A stretch of 64,000 nucleotides of DNA from Neobacillus endophyticus. GTDB taxonomy: Bacteria; Bacillota; Bacilli; Bacillales; Cytobacillaceae. Position 1 is the first letter of the stretch, and each line of letters starts with the position of its first letter. The notes beneath the pieces were generated by a model. That model searched no databases, had not been told where the DNA came from, and saw nothing but the letters and a program-made list of their open reading frames with translations. Of this stretch, positions 24,295-32,402 are shown piece by piece. The position numbers and the translations under genes are program-made. Location of the stretch: contig NZ_JABRWH010000001.1 in NCBI RefSeq assembly GCF_013248975.1, positions 2,934,001 through 2,998,000 of the forward strand, in the 5' to 3' direction.

Positions 24295-25137
24295 ATGTTA
24301 TTATCTGAAACTTGGGAGAAGTATAAACTTGATAAGAAAATCGAGGGATATTCAGCTCTAACATTGAAAACCTATTGCTTTCAACATAACCTGTTATTAA
24401 AATTCTTTGGCGATATTGATATGAGTGAATTTACTACAGAGAAACTCAAAAGCTACTTAATTGAGGCGGGTGAGCATTTAAAGCCATCTAGTCTAGGGCA
24501 TCGAGTTCGTTGTATACGATCAATTTTCAAATGGACATATGATGAAGGCTTCATTACAAAGAATCCAGCTGCTAAATTGAAGGAACCAAAACTGGGCAAA
24601 AGAATCCCAAAATTCCTTTCAGAGATCGAAATAGAGCATTTACGGGAAGCGTGCCATACCTCCATGGAAAATGCATTATTTGAATTTTTTTATTCTACCG
24701 GTTGCCGAATTGGAGAAGTAGTAAAACTCAATCGTGATGATATTAACTTTTCTACGAATTCCGTTATTGTTCATGGAAAAGGCGATAAGGAAAGAGAGGT
24801 GTACTTCAATATTCGTTGCTCCCTTTGGTTGAAAAGATATTTAGACGAACGGGACGATGAGGATCCATGCTTGTTTATCACCGAGAGAAGTCCTAAAAGA
24901 CGTATGAGTATCGACCTGATAAGATATATAATTAAGCGAATTTCAAGTCGTGCAGGAATTAAGAAGAGGATCCATCCTCATCAACTGCGACATAGTTATG
25001 CGACTCACATGATCAATAACGGAGCGCCTCTTGAAGTAATCCAGAGCTTACTTGGTCATGAGAAGAGTGAAACAACTAAAATATATGCTGAATTAAGTGG
25101 AAAACTGAGACACGATTTCTATAGCAAATACTTCTAA
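24295..25137 (+). CDS. tyrosine recombinase/integrase (XerC/D-like)
   Basis: 280 residues from the ATG at 24295 (AGGAGAG ten bases upstream). The N-terminal SAM-like core-binding domain covers about residues 1-95 (YSALTLKTYCFQHNLLLKFF, TTEKLKSYLIEAGEH). In the catalytic domain all residues are present: Arg138 (TGCRIGE), Lys162 (HGKGDKERE), His229/Arg232 (HPHQLRHSYATHM), His255 (LLGHEKSE) and Tyr264 (KIYAEL). It should cut and join DNA through a 3'-phosphotyrosine. No phage genes, excisionase or second recombinase is adjacent. It lies among single-gene units separated by the dispersed repeat. Confidence 0.9.
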   Translation: MLLSETWEKYKLDKKIEGYSALTLKTYCFQHNLLLKFFGDIDMSEFTTEKLKSYLIEAGEHLKPSSLGHRVRCIRSIFKWTYDEGFITKNPAAKLKEPKLGKRIPKFLSEIEIEHLREACHTSMENALFEFFYSTGCRIGEVVKLNRDDINFSTNSVIVHGKGDKEREVYFNIRCSLWLKRYLDERDDEDPCLFITERSPKRRMSIDLIRYIIKRISSRAGIKKRIHPHQLRHSYATHMINNGAPLEVIQSLLGHEKSETTKIYAELSGKLRHDFYSKYF

Positions 25138-25167
25138 CAGAATAATTGAACTTAAAATTCTTGGTGG

Positions 25168-25196
25168 GCACGTTCTTTATTGAGCGTGTTTTTTTC
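25168..25196 (+). terminator. rho-independent terminator
   Basis: CACGTTC-TTTATT-GAGCGTG followed by TTTTTTT, closing the recombinase gene. Confidence 0.85.
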
Positions 25197-25285
25197 AGTT
25201 AAAGAATATGAGATTGAGTAACGTTAGGGAATTTGAAATAATTGTAATTAAGTAATGGGTTGGGTTGTAAGAAAGAGGGGTTTTT

Positions 25286-25786
25286 ATGATAATTCGAGAG
25301 ATTAAACCTGAAGATGCAGAGAATTTTATTAATCTTATTAAGCAAGTTGAAACTGAAGCTAATTTTATGCTTATGGAATCTGGAGAAAGAAAAACTACAG
25401 CTGAACAACAAAGTAAACAATTAGAACGTATTGAACAGCAAAGCAATTCTACAATTTTTATTGCAGAGCAAGAAGATGGAAAGTTAGTAGGCTATTTGAT
25501 TGCCATCGGTGGAAGTGTTAAAAGAACTAAGCACTCTGCTTATCTTGTAATTGGTATTTTAAAAGAATACAGAGGGCAAAGGATAGGAACAACTTTATTT
25601 CAATCTTTAGAAGAATGGGCAATAAGGCAAAATATTTCACGATTAGAACTTACAGTGGTAACCCAAAATGAAGCAGGTATAGCTTTATATAAGAAAAGTG
25701 GATTTGAAATTGAAGGTACCAAAAGAAATTCACTTATAATTAATGGAACACCCTATAATGAGTATTATATGTCTAAATTATTATGA
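25286..25786 (+). CDS. GNAT-family N-acetyltransferase
   Basis: 166 residues, with AGAGGGG before the ATG. Start IIREIKPEDAENFINLIKQV. Acetyl-CoA motif: AYLVIGILKEYRGQRIGTTL (R-G-Q-R-I-G), then SRLELTVVTQNEAGIALYKK and SGFEIEGTKRNSLIINGTPY. The YNEYYMSKLL end is typical of YhhY/PhnO-like GNATs that acetylate amines or amino acids. Substrate unknown. Single-gene unit; a degenerate repeat core follows. Confidence 0.88.
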   Translation: MIIREIKPEDAENFINLIKQVETEANFMLMESGERKTTAEQQSKQLERIEQQSNSTIFIAEQEDGKLVGYLIAIGGSVKRTKHSAYLVIGILKEYRGQRIGTTLFQSLEEWAIRQNISRLELTVVTQNEAGIALYKKSGFEIEGTKRNSLIINGTPYNEYYMSKLL

Positions 25787-25842
25787 TTTTCATTTACTCT
25801 GTTAAAGTGCTCTATTTATTGATAAAGAAAGCGGCCTTACTG

Positions 25843-25852
25843 AATCGGGCCA
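25843..25852 (+). repeat. dispersed 3' repeat, degenerate core
   Basis: AATCGGGCCA, 57 bp after the GNAT stop; matches the core except for its last two bases. Confidence 0.45.
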
Positions 25853-25918
25853 TTAAAAGGAATAACAGGAGCAGAAAATGATCAAAGTTTTTTACAAAAA
25901 CTCTCCGGAACTAAATTT

Positions 25919-25972
25919 TTTAAGAGCCTACTTTTGATAAAACTTTTTTCAAAAGCAGGCTCTTATCTTTTT
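25919..25972. terminator. strong bidirectional terminator
   Basis: TAAGAGCCTACTTTTG pairs with CAAAAGCAGGCTCTTA (one mismatch) and is followed by TCTTTTT. It sits between convergent GNAT and SDR genes. Confidence 0.88.
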
Positions 25973-26027
25973 AATTGAATCAGGTTTTATTATCCCATAT
26001 TGATTAAACTTTAATTTTAAACCAACT

Positions 26028-26765
26028 CTAACTTTGTGCGGTAGGACGAATAATAACCTCATTCACATCAACATCGGATGGCTGCTCAATTGCAAATGTA
26101 ATAGCGTTGGCAATTGCATCTGGAGAAATCGCTATCTTGTCTCTTGTGCTGATTATCTGTGCCTTAGCTTCCATATCTGTTATTGAGTCGGCAAAGTTCG
26201 TGTCTACAAAGCCCGGTGAAATGATTGTTACGCGAAGTTTATCACCAGCTTCTTGGCGCAAACCCTCAGTAATAGCACGCACAGCGGACTTTGTGCCAGC
26301 ATATACGGATTGTTTAGGCGTAACTTTAAGTCCTGCAGTCGAAGCGACATTGACGAAATGTCCTGAACCTTGTTTGCGGAAAATGGGCAGTGCTGCAGCG
26401 ATACCGTACAAAACACCTTTGACGTTTACGTCAATCATTTGCTCCCAATCCCCTACGCGTAGGTCATCGAGGAGAGAAATTGGCCCAATTCCAGCATTGT
26501 TTATGATTACATCAACTTTTCCATAGGAATTCACAGCATGTTTTACCAAATTCTCAACATCGCTGCGGTTTGTCACATCTGTTACCTGATAACTCGCTGA
26601 ACCACCGTTGGAGGTGATAGAAGTGACCAATTCTTCAAGGTTCTGTTTTCTTCGTGCACCAACAACAATGTGGGCACCTCGTTCCGCTAACAAAGTTGCG
26701 GTTGCTTTTCCCATACCACTACTTCCACCAGTAATAACAATGACCTTGTCTTTAATAATTGACAC
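26028..26765 (-). CDS. short-chain dehydrogenase/reductase
   Basis: 245 residues. Cofactor site VIVITGGSSGMGKATATLLA with ARRKQNLEEL, favouring NADP(H). Then DVIINNAGIG, the catalytic Ser in VNVASTAGLKV and Tyr-x-x-x-Lys in SVYAGTKSAVRAI, and SPGFVDTNFADS. Such SDRs reduce ketones or aldehydes. It diverges from a MerR-family gene, and a TTGACT-19-TATACT promoter lies upstream, so MerR activation of this gene is likely. Confidence 0.9.
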   Translation of the reverse strand: MSIIKDKVIVITGGSSGMGKATATLLAERGAHIVVGARRKQNLEELVTSITSNGGSASYQVTDVTNRSDVENLVKHAVNSYGKVDVIINNAGIGPISLLDDLRVGDWEQMIDVNVKGVLYGIAAALPIFRKQGSGHFVNVASTAGLKVTPKQSVYAGTKSAVRAITEGLRQEAGDKLRVTIISPGFVDTNFADSITDMEAKAQIISTRDKIAISPDAIANAITFAIEQPSDVDVNEVIIRPTAQS

Positions 26766-26856
26766 AAAACATCCTCCTTCTCTATTCCCATAAGAACCTC
26801 TAGCTTTACAGGATAATCTGGATTATTTAAAATCTCTCCATCAACTTTACACATTC

Positions 26857-26887
26857 AGTATAGTTTGTTCTTCTAACTACAAGTCAA
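26857..26887 (-). promoter_or_regulatory. MerR-type promoter for the SDR gene
   Basis: On the minus strand TTGACT (26882-26887) and TATACT (26857-26862) are spaced by 19 bp. The dyad TAGTT-AGAAGAACA-AACTA sits in the spacer. This architecture is distinctive for genes activated by MerR regulators; a MerR gene is divergent at 27002. Confidence 0.75.
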
Positions 26888-27001
26888 TAATTAAGTTTTT
26901 TCTAGAAGATAGCACTATTAAAATAAGGATCTTGAAGTTTACTCTCCTCTTTGATACACTCCTAAAGTTATTGTTACTATAACCTAAAGGGGATAATCAT
27001 A

Positions 27002-27370
27002 ATGTCATATTCTATGAAATATGTAGTGGAGCATTTAGATGTAACAGCTAATACACTCAGATATTATGAAAAGGAAGGGTTATTAAAAAATATATCTCGT
27101 AATTCTGGGGGGAATAGAGTATATAACGATGAAAATATTGAGGTATTGAATTTCATTCGTGCTCTAAGATTGACAGGGATGCCTATTTCCGAAATTAAAA
27201 AGTATCTTGAGTTAAATGAGTTAGGGGATGATACCATCTCACAGAGAAAGGAAATGATCCTACAACACAAAACAAAGGTTCAAAATAAAATTAATGAGAA
27301 TCTAAAATATCTGGAAGTCATAAGTTATAAAGCAGCTATGTATGATCTTAAAGAAAGAGAACTCAAATAA
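27002..27370 (+). CDS. MerR-family transcriptional regulator
   Basis: 122 residues, with AAAGGGGATAATCATA before the ATG. Winged HTH: YVVEHLDVTANTLRYYEKEG, NSGGNRVYNDENIEVLNFIR, LTGMPISEIKKYLEL. A dimerisation coiled coil follows (MILQHKTKVQNKINENLKYL). No cysteine cluster for metals, so it is of the AdhR/NmlR/small-molecule type. It diverges from the SDR gene and probably activates it through the 19-bp-spacer promoter. Confidence 0.9.
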   Translation: MSYSMKYVVEHLDVTANTLRYYEKEGLLKNISRNSGGNRVYNDENIEVLNFIRALRLTGMPISEIKKYLELNELGDDTISQRKEMILQHKTKVQNKINENLKYLEVISYKAAMYDLKERELK

Positions 27371-27453
27371 AGGAATCATAGGTAGAAAATTATCTCGAAA
27401 CGGGCCGTTAGTAAACATCCCAAATTAGCAATAATTGGTATGGAAACACTAAA

Positions 27454-28286
27454 CTAGACAACTTTTTTAAGGTGTTGCTGTTTGTATTCTTTTGGACTTA
27501 CATAACCAAGGGTTCCATGAATTCGTAGGTGGTTAAACCAGTAAACATAATCATGAAATTCCCTTGTTAACGCTTCTAAACTATCAAAATGTTTCCCTTT
27601 CACAAACTCTATTTTGATGATTTTAAACGTTGCTTCAGCTACCGCATTATCATATGGGCAGCCTTTCATGCTCAAAGAACGCTTAATATCAAACGTCTTT
27701 AAGGCATCATCAATCAGCTTATTCTTAAACTCATTTCCACGGTCAGTGTGGAACATTTTTATTTTTCGAAGATCCACCTGGATCGAAGCTAATGCTCGAT
27801 AAACGAGTAAGGCATCTTTATTTGGACCTGTACTGAAGCCTATAATTTCTCGATTAAAGAGATCGACAAATACACATATGTAATGCCATTTTTGATTGAC
27901 CCTTACATATGTTAAATCGCTTACTACAACCGTCATTTCTTCCTCTTGGTTAAATTCACGGTTAAGTTCATTTTTCTGTGCTGAATCATTACAAGATTTC
28001 ACCTGGGGCTTAAATTGAGCGACAGTGTAACGAGAGACAAGGCCATGTTGCTGCATAATGCAGCCAATTCTTCTTCTCGACGCGATTAGGCCACGTTTTT
28101 AAAGTTCGACCTTGATCTTACGTGTCCCATAATTTTGGTAACTTGCCTGAATATTTCGATTACTTCAGACGTAATGTCATCCACTTTTGGTCGTTCCTTC
28201 GCTTCATAGTAATAGGTGCTTCTCGGTAGTTGTAGGACTTTGCACATTGCTGATATCGAGTATTTGTGTTGGTTATTATTGATCAC
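27454..28286 (-). pseudogene. IS3 OrfB transposase, frameshift and nonsense
   Basis: The N-terminal part (NNNQHKYSISAMCKVLQLPR, STYYYEAKERP) breaks by a one-base shift before QASYQNYGTRKIKVEL. Next comes a stop TAA at 28099-28101 where Lys (AAA) is expected. The frame then resumes with KRGLIASRRRIGCIMQQHGL and the catalytic core: TVVVSDLTYVRVNQKWHYIC, MFHTDRGNEF, DNAVAEATFKIIKIEF. The DDE residues remain but the protein cannot be made whole. Confidence 0.88.
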
Positions 28287-28288
28287 AT

Positions 28289-28573
28289 TTACTTTCGTCC
28301 TAGTATCAGCGCAGCTTGCTTTAAAATGTCATTCTCCATTTCTAGTTGCTTATTCCGTTTTCGAAGTTCGATCAGTTCTTTTTGTTCTTCGGTTACATTG
28401 TCCTTTTCTTTAAAAGACCCAGATTTCTGACTTTGGCTCACCCACTTATCAAAAGAAGATGGAGTTAGATCATATTCGCGAATAATTTCCTGTCTAGGCT
28501 TACCAGTTTGGTACAATTGCACAATCTGTTGTTTAAACTCTTCAGTAAATGTTCGACGTTCTCTTTTAGGCAT
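28289..28573 (-). CDS. IS3 OrfA transposase subunit
   Basis: 94 residues from the ATG at 28573 (GAGGAGTATCTAC upstream). HTH of transposase_8 type: RRTFTEEFKQQIVQLYQTGK then REYDLTPSSFDKWVSQSQ. The zipper is KELIELRKRNKQLEMENDIL, ending KQAALILGRK. Intact, but its OrfB partner is broken, so the element is probably immobile unless helped in trans. Confidence 0.85.
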   Translation of the reverse strand: MPKRERRTFTEEFKQQIVQLYQTGKPRQEIIREYDLTPSSFDKWVSQSQKSGSFKEKDNVTEEQKELIELRKRNKQLEMENDILKQAALILGRK

Positions 28574-28638
28574 GTAGATACTCCTCAAATATATTATCTG
28601 TAGTCTACTTGACCTTAAAAATTCTGTCCAACTAAGTG

Positions 28639-29073
28639 TAGCCTATCCAGCCCATACTGATAGCCCATTGCTGGTTCAATCTGTAAGAATGGTGAATATG
28701 GTTCGCCCGTACCCTCAACAGGTCTATCTGGGACCAAAAGAGCAGCTGCCAATCCATAGCTTGAATTAACGATTGTACCAATATTTTCCAAAGTGGTATC
28801 GGGATACTCGTCAGTATTAGGCAATGTTCTAGGGAAAAGGAGTACTTTTTTAATTTCTTTAAACATCCTAATTATAAACCGTTTCTGTTTGGTAAATGGT
28901 GGTTTAAAAGGTGGGGGACCAAGAGTAAAAAGATTTTGGTGACTAAAAAAGACTGGAATTCTAAATAGGGCTGTTGCCGCATTGCTCAATTCTTGCATAT
29001 CCTTGTGCTGTTGCTCGAGTTCTTCATTACTAAATGAATGTGTTTCTTTATGATATTTGTCCCTGCTTGACAT
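28639..29073 (-). pseudogene. hypothetical gene truncated by the IS3 element
   Basis: A strong start (GGAGGTGATGAAAC before ATG at 29073) opens MSSRDKYHKETHSFSNEELE, then ALFRIPVFFSHQNLFTLGPP and QKRFIIRMFKEIKKVLLFPR. It runs to AMGYQYGLD, where the IS3 sequence begins and adds a foreign tail to a stop at 28615. A decayed copy of the middle part lies at 30121-30292. I do not know the family; no membrane helix. It was an ordinary gene until the insertion. Confidence 0.6.
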
Positions 29074-29342
29074 GTTTCATCACCTCCATAATAGAGGATA
29101 TTCTCTCTATATGAAAGTGCTTGGACAACCTTAAAAAATAGGTTAAAAAAAGCTTCTTATGAAGAAGTATACATAAAGTAATGAGCGCAATTATTTATTA
29201 ATCAAATAGACAAGTTGCTCAGAGTTTATACGCCCTAAGTATTTTTCATGCAAATTATTGTGCTAATTTACTACGATTTTAACTACCAGCAAAGTTTGTC
29301 CCTTAAAACAGCACTCTTGGCTGAGACTAAAAAAGCGAGGAG

Positions 29343-30101
29343 TGTTTTCCCACTGCATTATTTTCAAAAACTCCTGACATGTATATAAAGTTATTCAATG
29401 CGGTATGTGAATTACTCCTAGAAAAAGGTGTAATGATTCGTTCTCCTGTTATACCTCCAATGGATAAAGCCGAATACCTACAAAGTGAAATATTTTTATC
29501 AGGGTTAATCGGTTAACATCGTCCGTTAACAGCTGTTGAAATAGCACATATTACTACTAATAGCGAGACAAATTCTATTGGAAGAACATTTTTGGGTGGT
29601 TTTTCACAAAAAGCTAATTTACCTGAAGTTAGAAAATATATGGAGCGGGGCATGGAGATTGCCGCAAAACATGAAACTGTTTTTAGAGAAATATTTCTTA
29701 AAGAAGGAATTCCTTTACCAACAACCTGGGATTCAACAATTTCAAAATCATCTGATGCAGCATTTTCAGATAAATTAATGATGTTTCAAGTTACAAGTTT
29801 AACCGCAATGAACATTGCCGCATATGGAGCATCAATGAGTGCAAGTCTTAGAAGAGATTTAGGTGGACATTACACTAGGCTAATGGCTGAAATTTTCGAT
29901 TATGCAACTGATGGTATTAAATTAATGATTAATAACATGTGGATGGAGCAACCACCACAAAATACAGACAGGGAAGCCTTAAGAAAAGGGCAACCTAATA
30001 ACAAACTAGGGCTGTTAAGTAAGAAGATTCAGCTGTTCTATTTATTGGATTTCTTAAATCAGCACTGGTATCAAAAGTGCAGTTACCAATCCATATCTTA
30101 A
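29343..30101 (+). pseudogene. DUF3231-family gene with in-frame stop
   Basis: An open frame without a start (PTALFSKTPDMYIKLFNAVC, ELLLEKGVMIRSPVIPPMDK, AEYLQSEIFLSGLIG) meets TAA at 29514-29516. It then continues in the same frame HRPLTAVEIAHITTNSETNS, FSQKANLPEVRKYMERG, DKLMMFQVTSLTAMNIAAYG, DLGGHYTRLMAEIFDYATDG and WMEQPPQNTDREAL. This is a DUF3231 protein, a helical ferritin-like family of Bacilli with unknown role, often present in many copies. The 5' end and the last part are also decayed. Confidence 0.75.
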
Positions 30102-30120
30102 GTTTACCGTTTGAGAATAT

Positions 30121-30292
30121 CTACTAATATTGTGTCAAGATACTGATCAGTATAAGGCAATGTTCTGGTGGGGAGAAGCGCCCTTTTAATTTCTTTAAAC
30201 ATTCGAATAATAAATGGCTGCCATGTAGGATCTAAAGTAAAAAGACTTTGGTGGCAAAAAAAGACTGTAACTCTAAATAAGACAGAAACCGC
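30121..30292 (-). pseudogene. decayed second copy of the 28639-29073 gene
   Basis: Plus-strand words such as TAAGGCAATGTTCTGG, TTTTAATTTCTTTAAACATT, AGTAAAAAGACTTTGGTGGC and AAAAAAGACTGTAACTCTAA match 28820-28970 with substitutions and a deletion. No open frame remains. The two relics flank the DUF3231 pseudogene, which suggests a past local duplication. Confidence 0.65.
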
Positions 30293-30320
30293 TCATAACA
30301 GCAATTATGAGCGATAAATC

Positions 30321-30362
30321 AAAAGATGCACCTTTCTGATATGAAAAGGTACATCTTTTATC
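30321..30362 (-). terminator. hairpin terminator for the XRE gene
   Basis: AAAAGATGCACCTTT pairs with AAAGGTACATCTTTT (one mismatch); minus-strand T-rich sequence follows. Confidence 0.75.
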
Positions 30363-30384
30363 ATTTACTATCTTTCCAAATAGT

Positions 30385-30696
30385 TTATAATTCTAAAAGC
30401 CTCAGGACTGTTTTTTGATCACTTAGACTTCTGTATTCAAGGTTTTCTATTATTTCTGCTAATACTGTTTTGTTTCCTTTAGGGGTGACATTATGAAAAA
30501 GTTCTTCAAATGTTATTTCAAGCCCTACTAAAATTTTCTCTAGGCTTTCTAAAGTTAAGTTCTTTTCCCCACGTTCAATTTGGCCAATGTATGTAAAATG
30601 AAGTGATACTCTATCATCTAGTTCCTCTTGGCTTAATCCTAATCTTTTTCTGAAAAGTCGAAGCCTTTCACCAATAACTTTAACAATTTCACTCAT
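30385..30696 (-). CDS. XRE-family HTH regulator
   Basis: 103 residues from the ATG at 30696 (GAGGTGAAAACA upstream). HTH: VKVIGERLRLFRKRLGLSQE, ELDDRVSLHFTYIGQIERGE, KNLTLESLEKILVGLEITFE. A short helical tail (LSDQKTVLRLLEL) follows. SinR-like size and layout. It is alone, with no obvious target next to it; the adjacent genes are broken. Confidence 0.87.
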   Translation of the reverse strand: MSEIVKVIGERLRLFRKRLGLSQEELDDRVSLHFTYIGQIERGEKNLTLESLEKILVGLEITFEELFHNVTPKGNKTVLAEIIENLEYRSLSDQKTVLRLLEL

Positions 30697-31007
30697 TGTT
30701 TTCACCTCATGAAAACAATATCAATAATAGTGATAAAACAAACAGAGACAGGAATATCCAATAAAGTGCAGAATATAATTAATTATCTGTTTGAAAGGTT
30801 GTGGGTGCCGTGAAGTAAATCAAAAACAAGTAAACTGGCGGTAACTTAAAGGCTAATCGCCAATTCTATAAAAGAGTATAGTAGTTAATAATGTCAAACT
30901 TAAGCTATAAAATCAATGAACATATACCATCTGTTTCAGAACACAGATTTTTAGGGAAATCAGTTGGTTGGGTCAGTATTAATCATTCAAAGAAGGGAAC
31001 ATTTATT
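30697..31007. other. intergenic region before the SDR gene
   Basis: 311 bp between divergent XRE and SDR genes. An in-frame ATG at 30891 would add 39 residues to the SDR but lacks a ribosome binding site and the added residues are not SDR-like. GGCGGTAAC...GGCTAATCGCC forms a weak inverted pair near 30840. Nothing else recognised. Confidence 0.4.
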
Positions 31008-31712
31008 ATGGAAATCCGCGACAAAGTCGTTCTTATTACTGGAGCATCCGCTGGCATCGGCTTAGCCACAGCACGCTGTTTTGCCGCCGCTGGTTCCAAA
31101 TTAGCTTTGGTATCTCGATCTGCCGATGTACTAAATCATCTCGCCGGGGAATTGAAGAGCCGGGGGAATGACGCTGTTGCTCTGCCTGCTGACGTGAGCG
31201 ATCCGAAGCAGGTTCAAAGGGTCATTGAGGAAACGGCGCGGCACTTTGGTCGCCTGGATGTGGTCATCAATAACGTAGGACAAGCTGCATTTGGCACGAT
31301 CGCCGATCTCAATCCTGATGACTTCCGTAAGATCTTTAACCTCAATGTAATTGGAGCATTAACGGCCATGCAAACTGCGATCCCTATCATGCGAGATCAA
31401 GGAGGTGGACTGATCATCAATATAAGTTCGATGGTCACCAAGATGAATATTCCTGGAATCGGAGCCTACGCGGCTACCAAATCCGCTTTGAACATGCTTT
31501 CCGATACAGCACGAGCCGAATTGGCCTCAGAACAAATCCGAGTGATTTCCGTCTATCCGCGCCTTACTGCAACGGATTTTGGCAAAAACGCTCTGGGCGT
31601 TCGTCCGCAGCATCCACAAGGTTCTTCACATGCATCTGATACTCCTGAATTTGTTGCAGAGAAAATCTTGGCGGCAGCTTTGAATGAGCCAGATGAGCAA
31701 TATATGGATTAA
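31008..31712 (+). CDS. short-chain dehydrogenase/reductase
   Basis: 234 residues from the ATG at 31008 (AAGAAGGGAA upstream). Cofactor site VVLITGASAGIGLATARCFA with LVSRSADVLNHLA, then DVVINNVGQAAFG and catalytic Ser/Tyr/Lys in IINISSMVTKMNIPGIGAYA-ATKSALNML. Codon use is GC-richer than its AT-rich surroundings, like the 18.4-21.1 kb block, suggesting separate acquisition. C-terminus ends soon after the substrate loop (ATDFGKNALGVRPQHP), slightly shorter than typical. Substrate unknown. Confidence 0.86.
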   Translation: MEIRDKVVLITGASAGIGLATARCFAAAGSKLALVSRSADVLNHLAGELKSRGNDAVALPADVSDPKQVQRVIEETARHFGRLDVVINNVGQAAFGTIADLNPDDFRKIFNLNVIGALTAMQTAIPIMRDQGGGLIINISSMVTKMNIPGIGAYAATKSALNMLSDTARAELASEQIRVISVYPRLTATDFGKNALGVRPQHPQGSSHASDTPEFVAEKILAAALNEPDEQYMD

Positions 31713-31774
31713 TGATATTCGCCAATAAAACTGGGTGCTTTTTGTAGCGAAACAGAATATCAGTAACTTATTTC

Positions 31775-31811
31775 ATTATCGGGCTCGATTCTTCAACTGA
31801 ATTGTGCTCTT
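31775..31811 (+). repeat. dispersed 3' repeat with hairpin, copy F
   Basis: ATTATCGGGCTC then GATTCTTCAACTGAATTGTG; the hairpin is nearly the same as in copy C (22260-22290). It lies 63 bp after the SDR stop. Confidence 0.7.
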
Positions 31812-31947
31812 TCTTTATGAATATGGCCATTTTCTTAAATATAAGAGTAGAGATTATTTGCAAGTAAATTGAAGTTAATTCAGAAGATGTTATTTAATTT
31901 AGCAATGGGATGTACTAAGGTAATTTAAATTCAAGGAGGTTATTTAA

Positions 31948-32265
31948 ATGAAATCTACTAAACCAGTAGTGTGGATTAATGTATTTACTGCTAAACCTGG
32001 CAAACTAGATGAATTAGTAGCAACCCAAGCTGAAGAATTGCTTAACTTTAAGAACAAAGGTGTTCATGGTTGGATTAGTAGTCGTTGGCATCGTTCTGTC
32101 GATACTAACAAGGCAATTATGATGACTACCTTTGAGAGTATTGAATTTCATAAAAGCTGGTTAGAAAAAACTGACTTCTCGGAACACTTTAACAAGATTA
32201 AACATCTAATCGAAGGAGCAGAAGGTGGGTATTACACGTTGGTGGAAAAAATCGAAAACTCGTAA
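31948..32265 (+). CDS. antibiotic biosynthesis monooxygenase (ABM)-like protein
   Basis: 105 residues with AAGGAGGTTATTTAA before the ATG. A single ferredoxin-like ABM domain: PVVWINVFTAKPGKLDELVA, WISSRWHRSVDTNKAIMMTT, FESIEFHKSWLEKTDFSEHF. The family includes small cofactor-free monooxygenases, heme-degrading enzymes and stress proteins that act as dimers. No heme-ligand motif stands out. Single-gene unit, repeat and terminator after it. Confidence 0.82.
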   Translation: MKSTKPVVWINVFTAKPGKLDELVATQAEELLNFKNKGVHGWISSRWHRSVDTNKAIMMTTFESIEFHKSWLEKTDFSEHFNKIKHLIEGAEGGYYTLVEKIENS

Positions 32266-32330
32266 ATCGCCTAAATTCCATCTTTTGTTCTAAATAGGCA
32301 GATAAAGAAATATTACTTTACTTATTCTGC

Positions 32331-32340
32331 AATCGGTCGC
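32331..32340 (+). repeat. dispersed 3' repeat, degenerate core
   Basis: AATCGGTCGC, same variant as at 17045, 65 bp after the ABM stop and 12 bp before a terminator. Confidence 0.65.
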
Positions 32341-32352
32341 TTTTCCAAAGCA

Positions 32353-32402
32353 ACAAAAAAGCCAAATTTCATAATTTTAATTTTGAGAAATTTGGCTTTT
32401 TG
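32353..32402 (+). terminator. rho-independent terminator
   Basis: AAAAGCCAAATTTC pairs with GAAATTTGGCTTTT, followed by TTGTAAT. Confidence 0.88.

Larger units (their letters stand above)
27447..28638 (-). mobile_element. decayed IS3-family element, second type
   Basis: Bounded by imperfect 27-bp inverted repeats: left CACTAAACTAGACAACTTTT (27447 on) and, read from the right, CACTTAGTTGGACAGAATTT (28638 back), both ending TTAAGGT. It carries orfA and a broken orfB, unrelated in detail to the two 1,355-bp IS3 copies. It has truncated the gene at its right side (28639-29073). Confidence 0.85.

Noticed and set aside
24295-25137. The recombinase as a marker of a prophage or ICE
   Set aside because: No capsid, tail, excisionase, relaxase or replication genes, and no tRNA attachment site nearby.
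15675-32340. The dispersed repeats as classical integron attC sites
   Set aside because: They lack the R/L box architecture and long imperfect palindrome of attC. The recombinase has no visible IntI-type insertion, and units lie on both strands.
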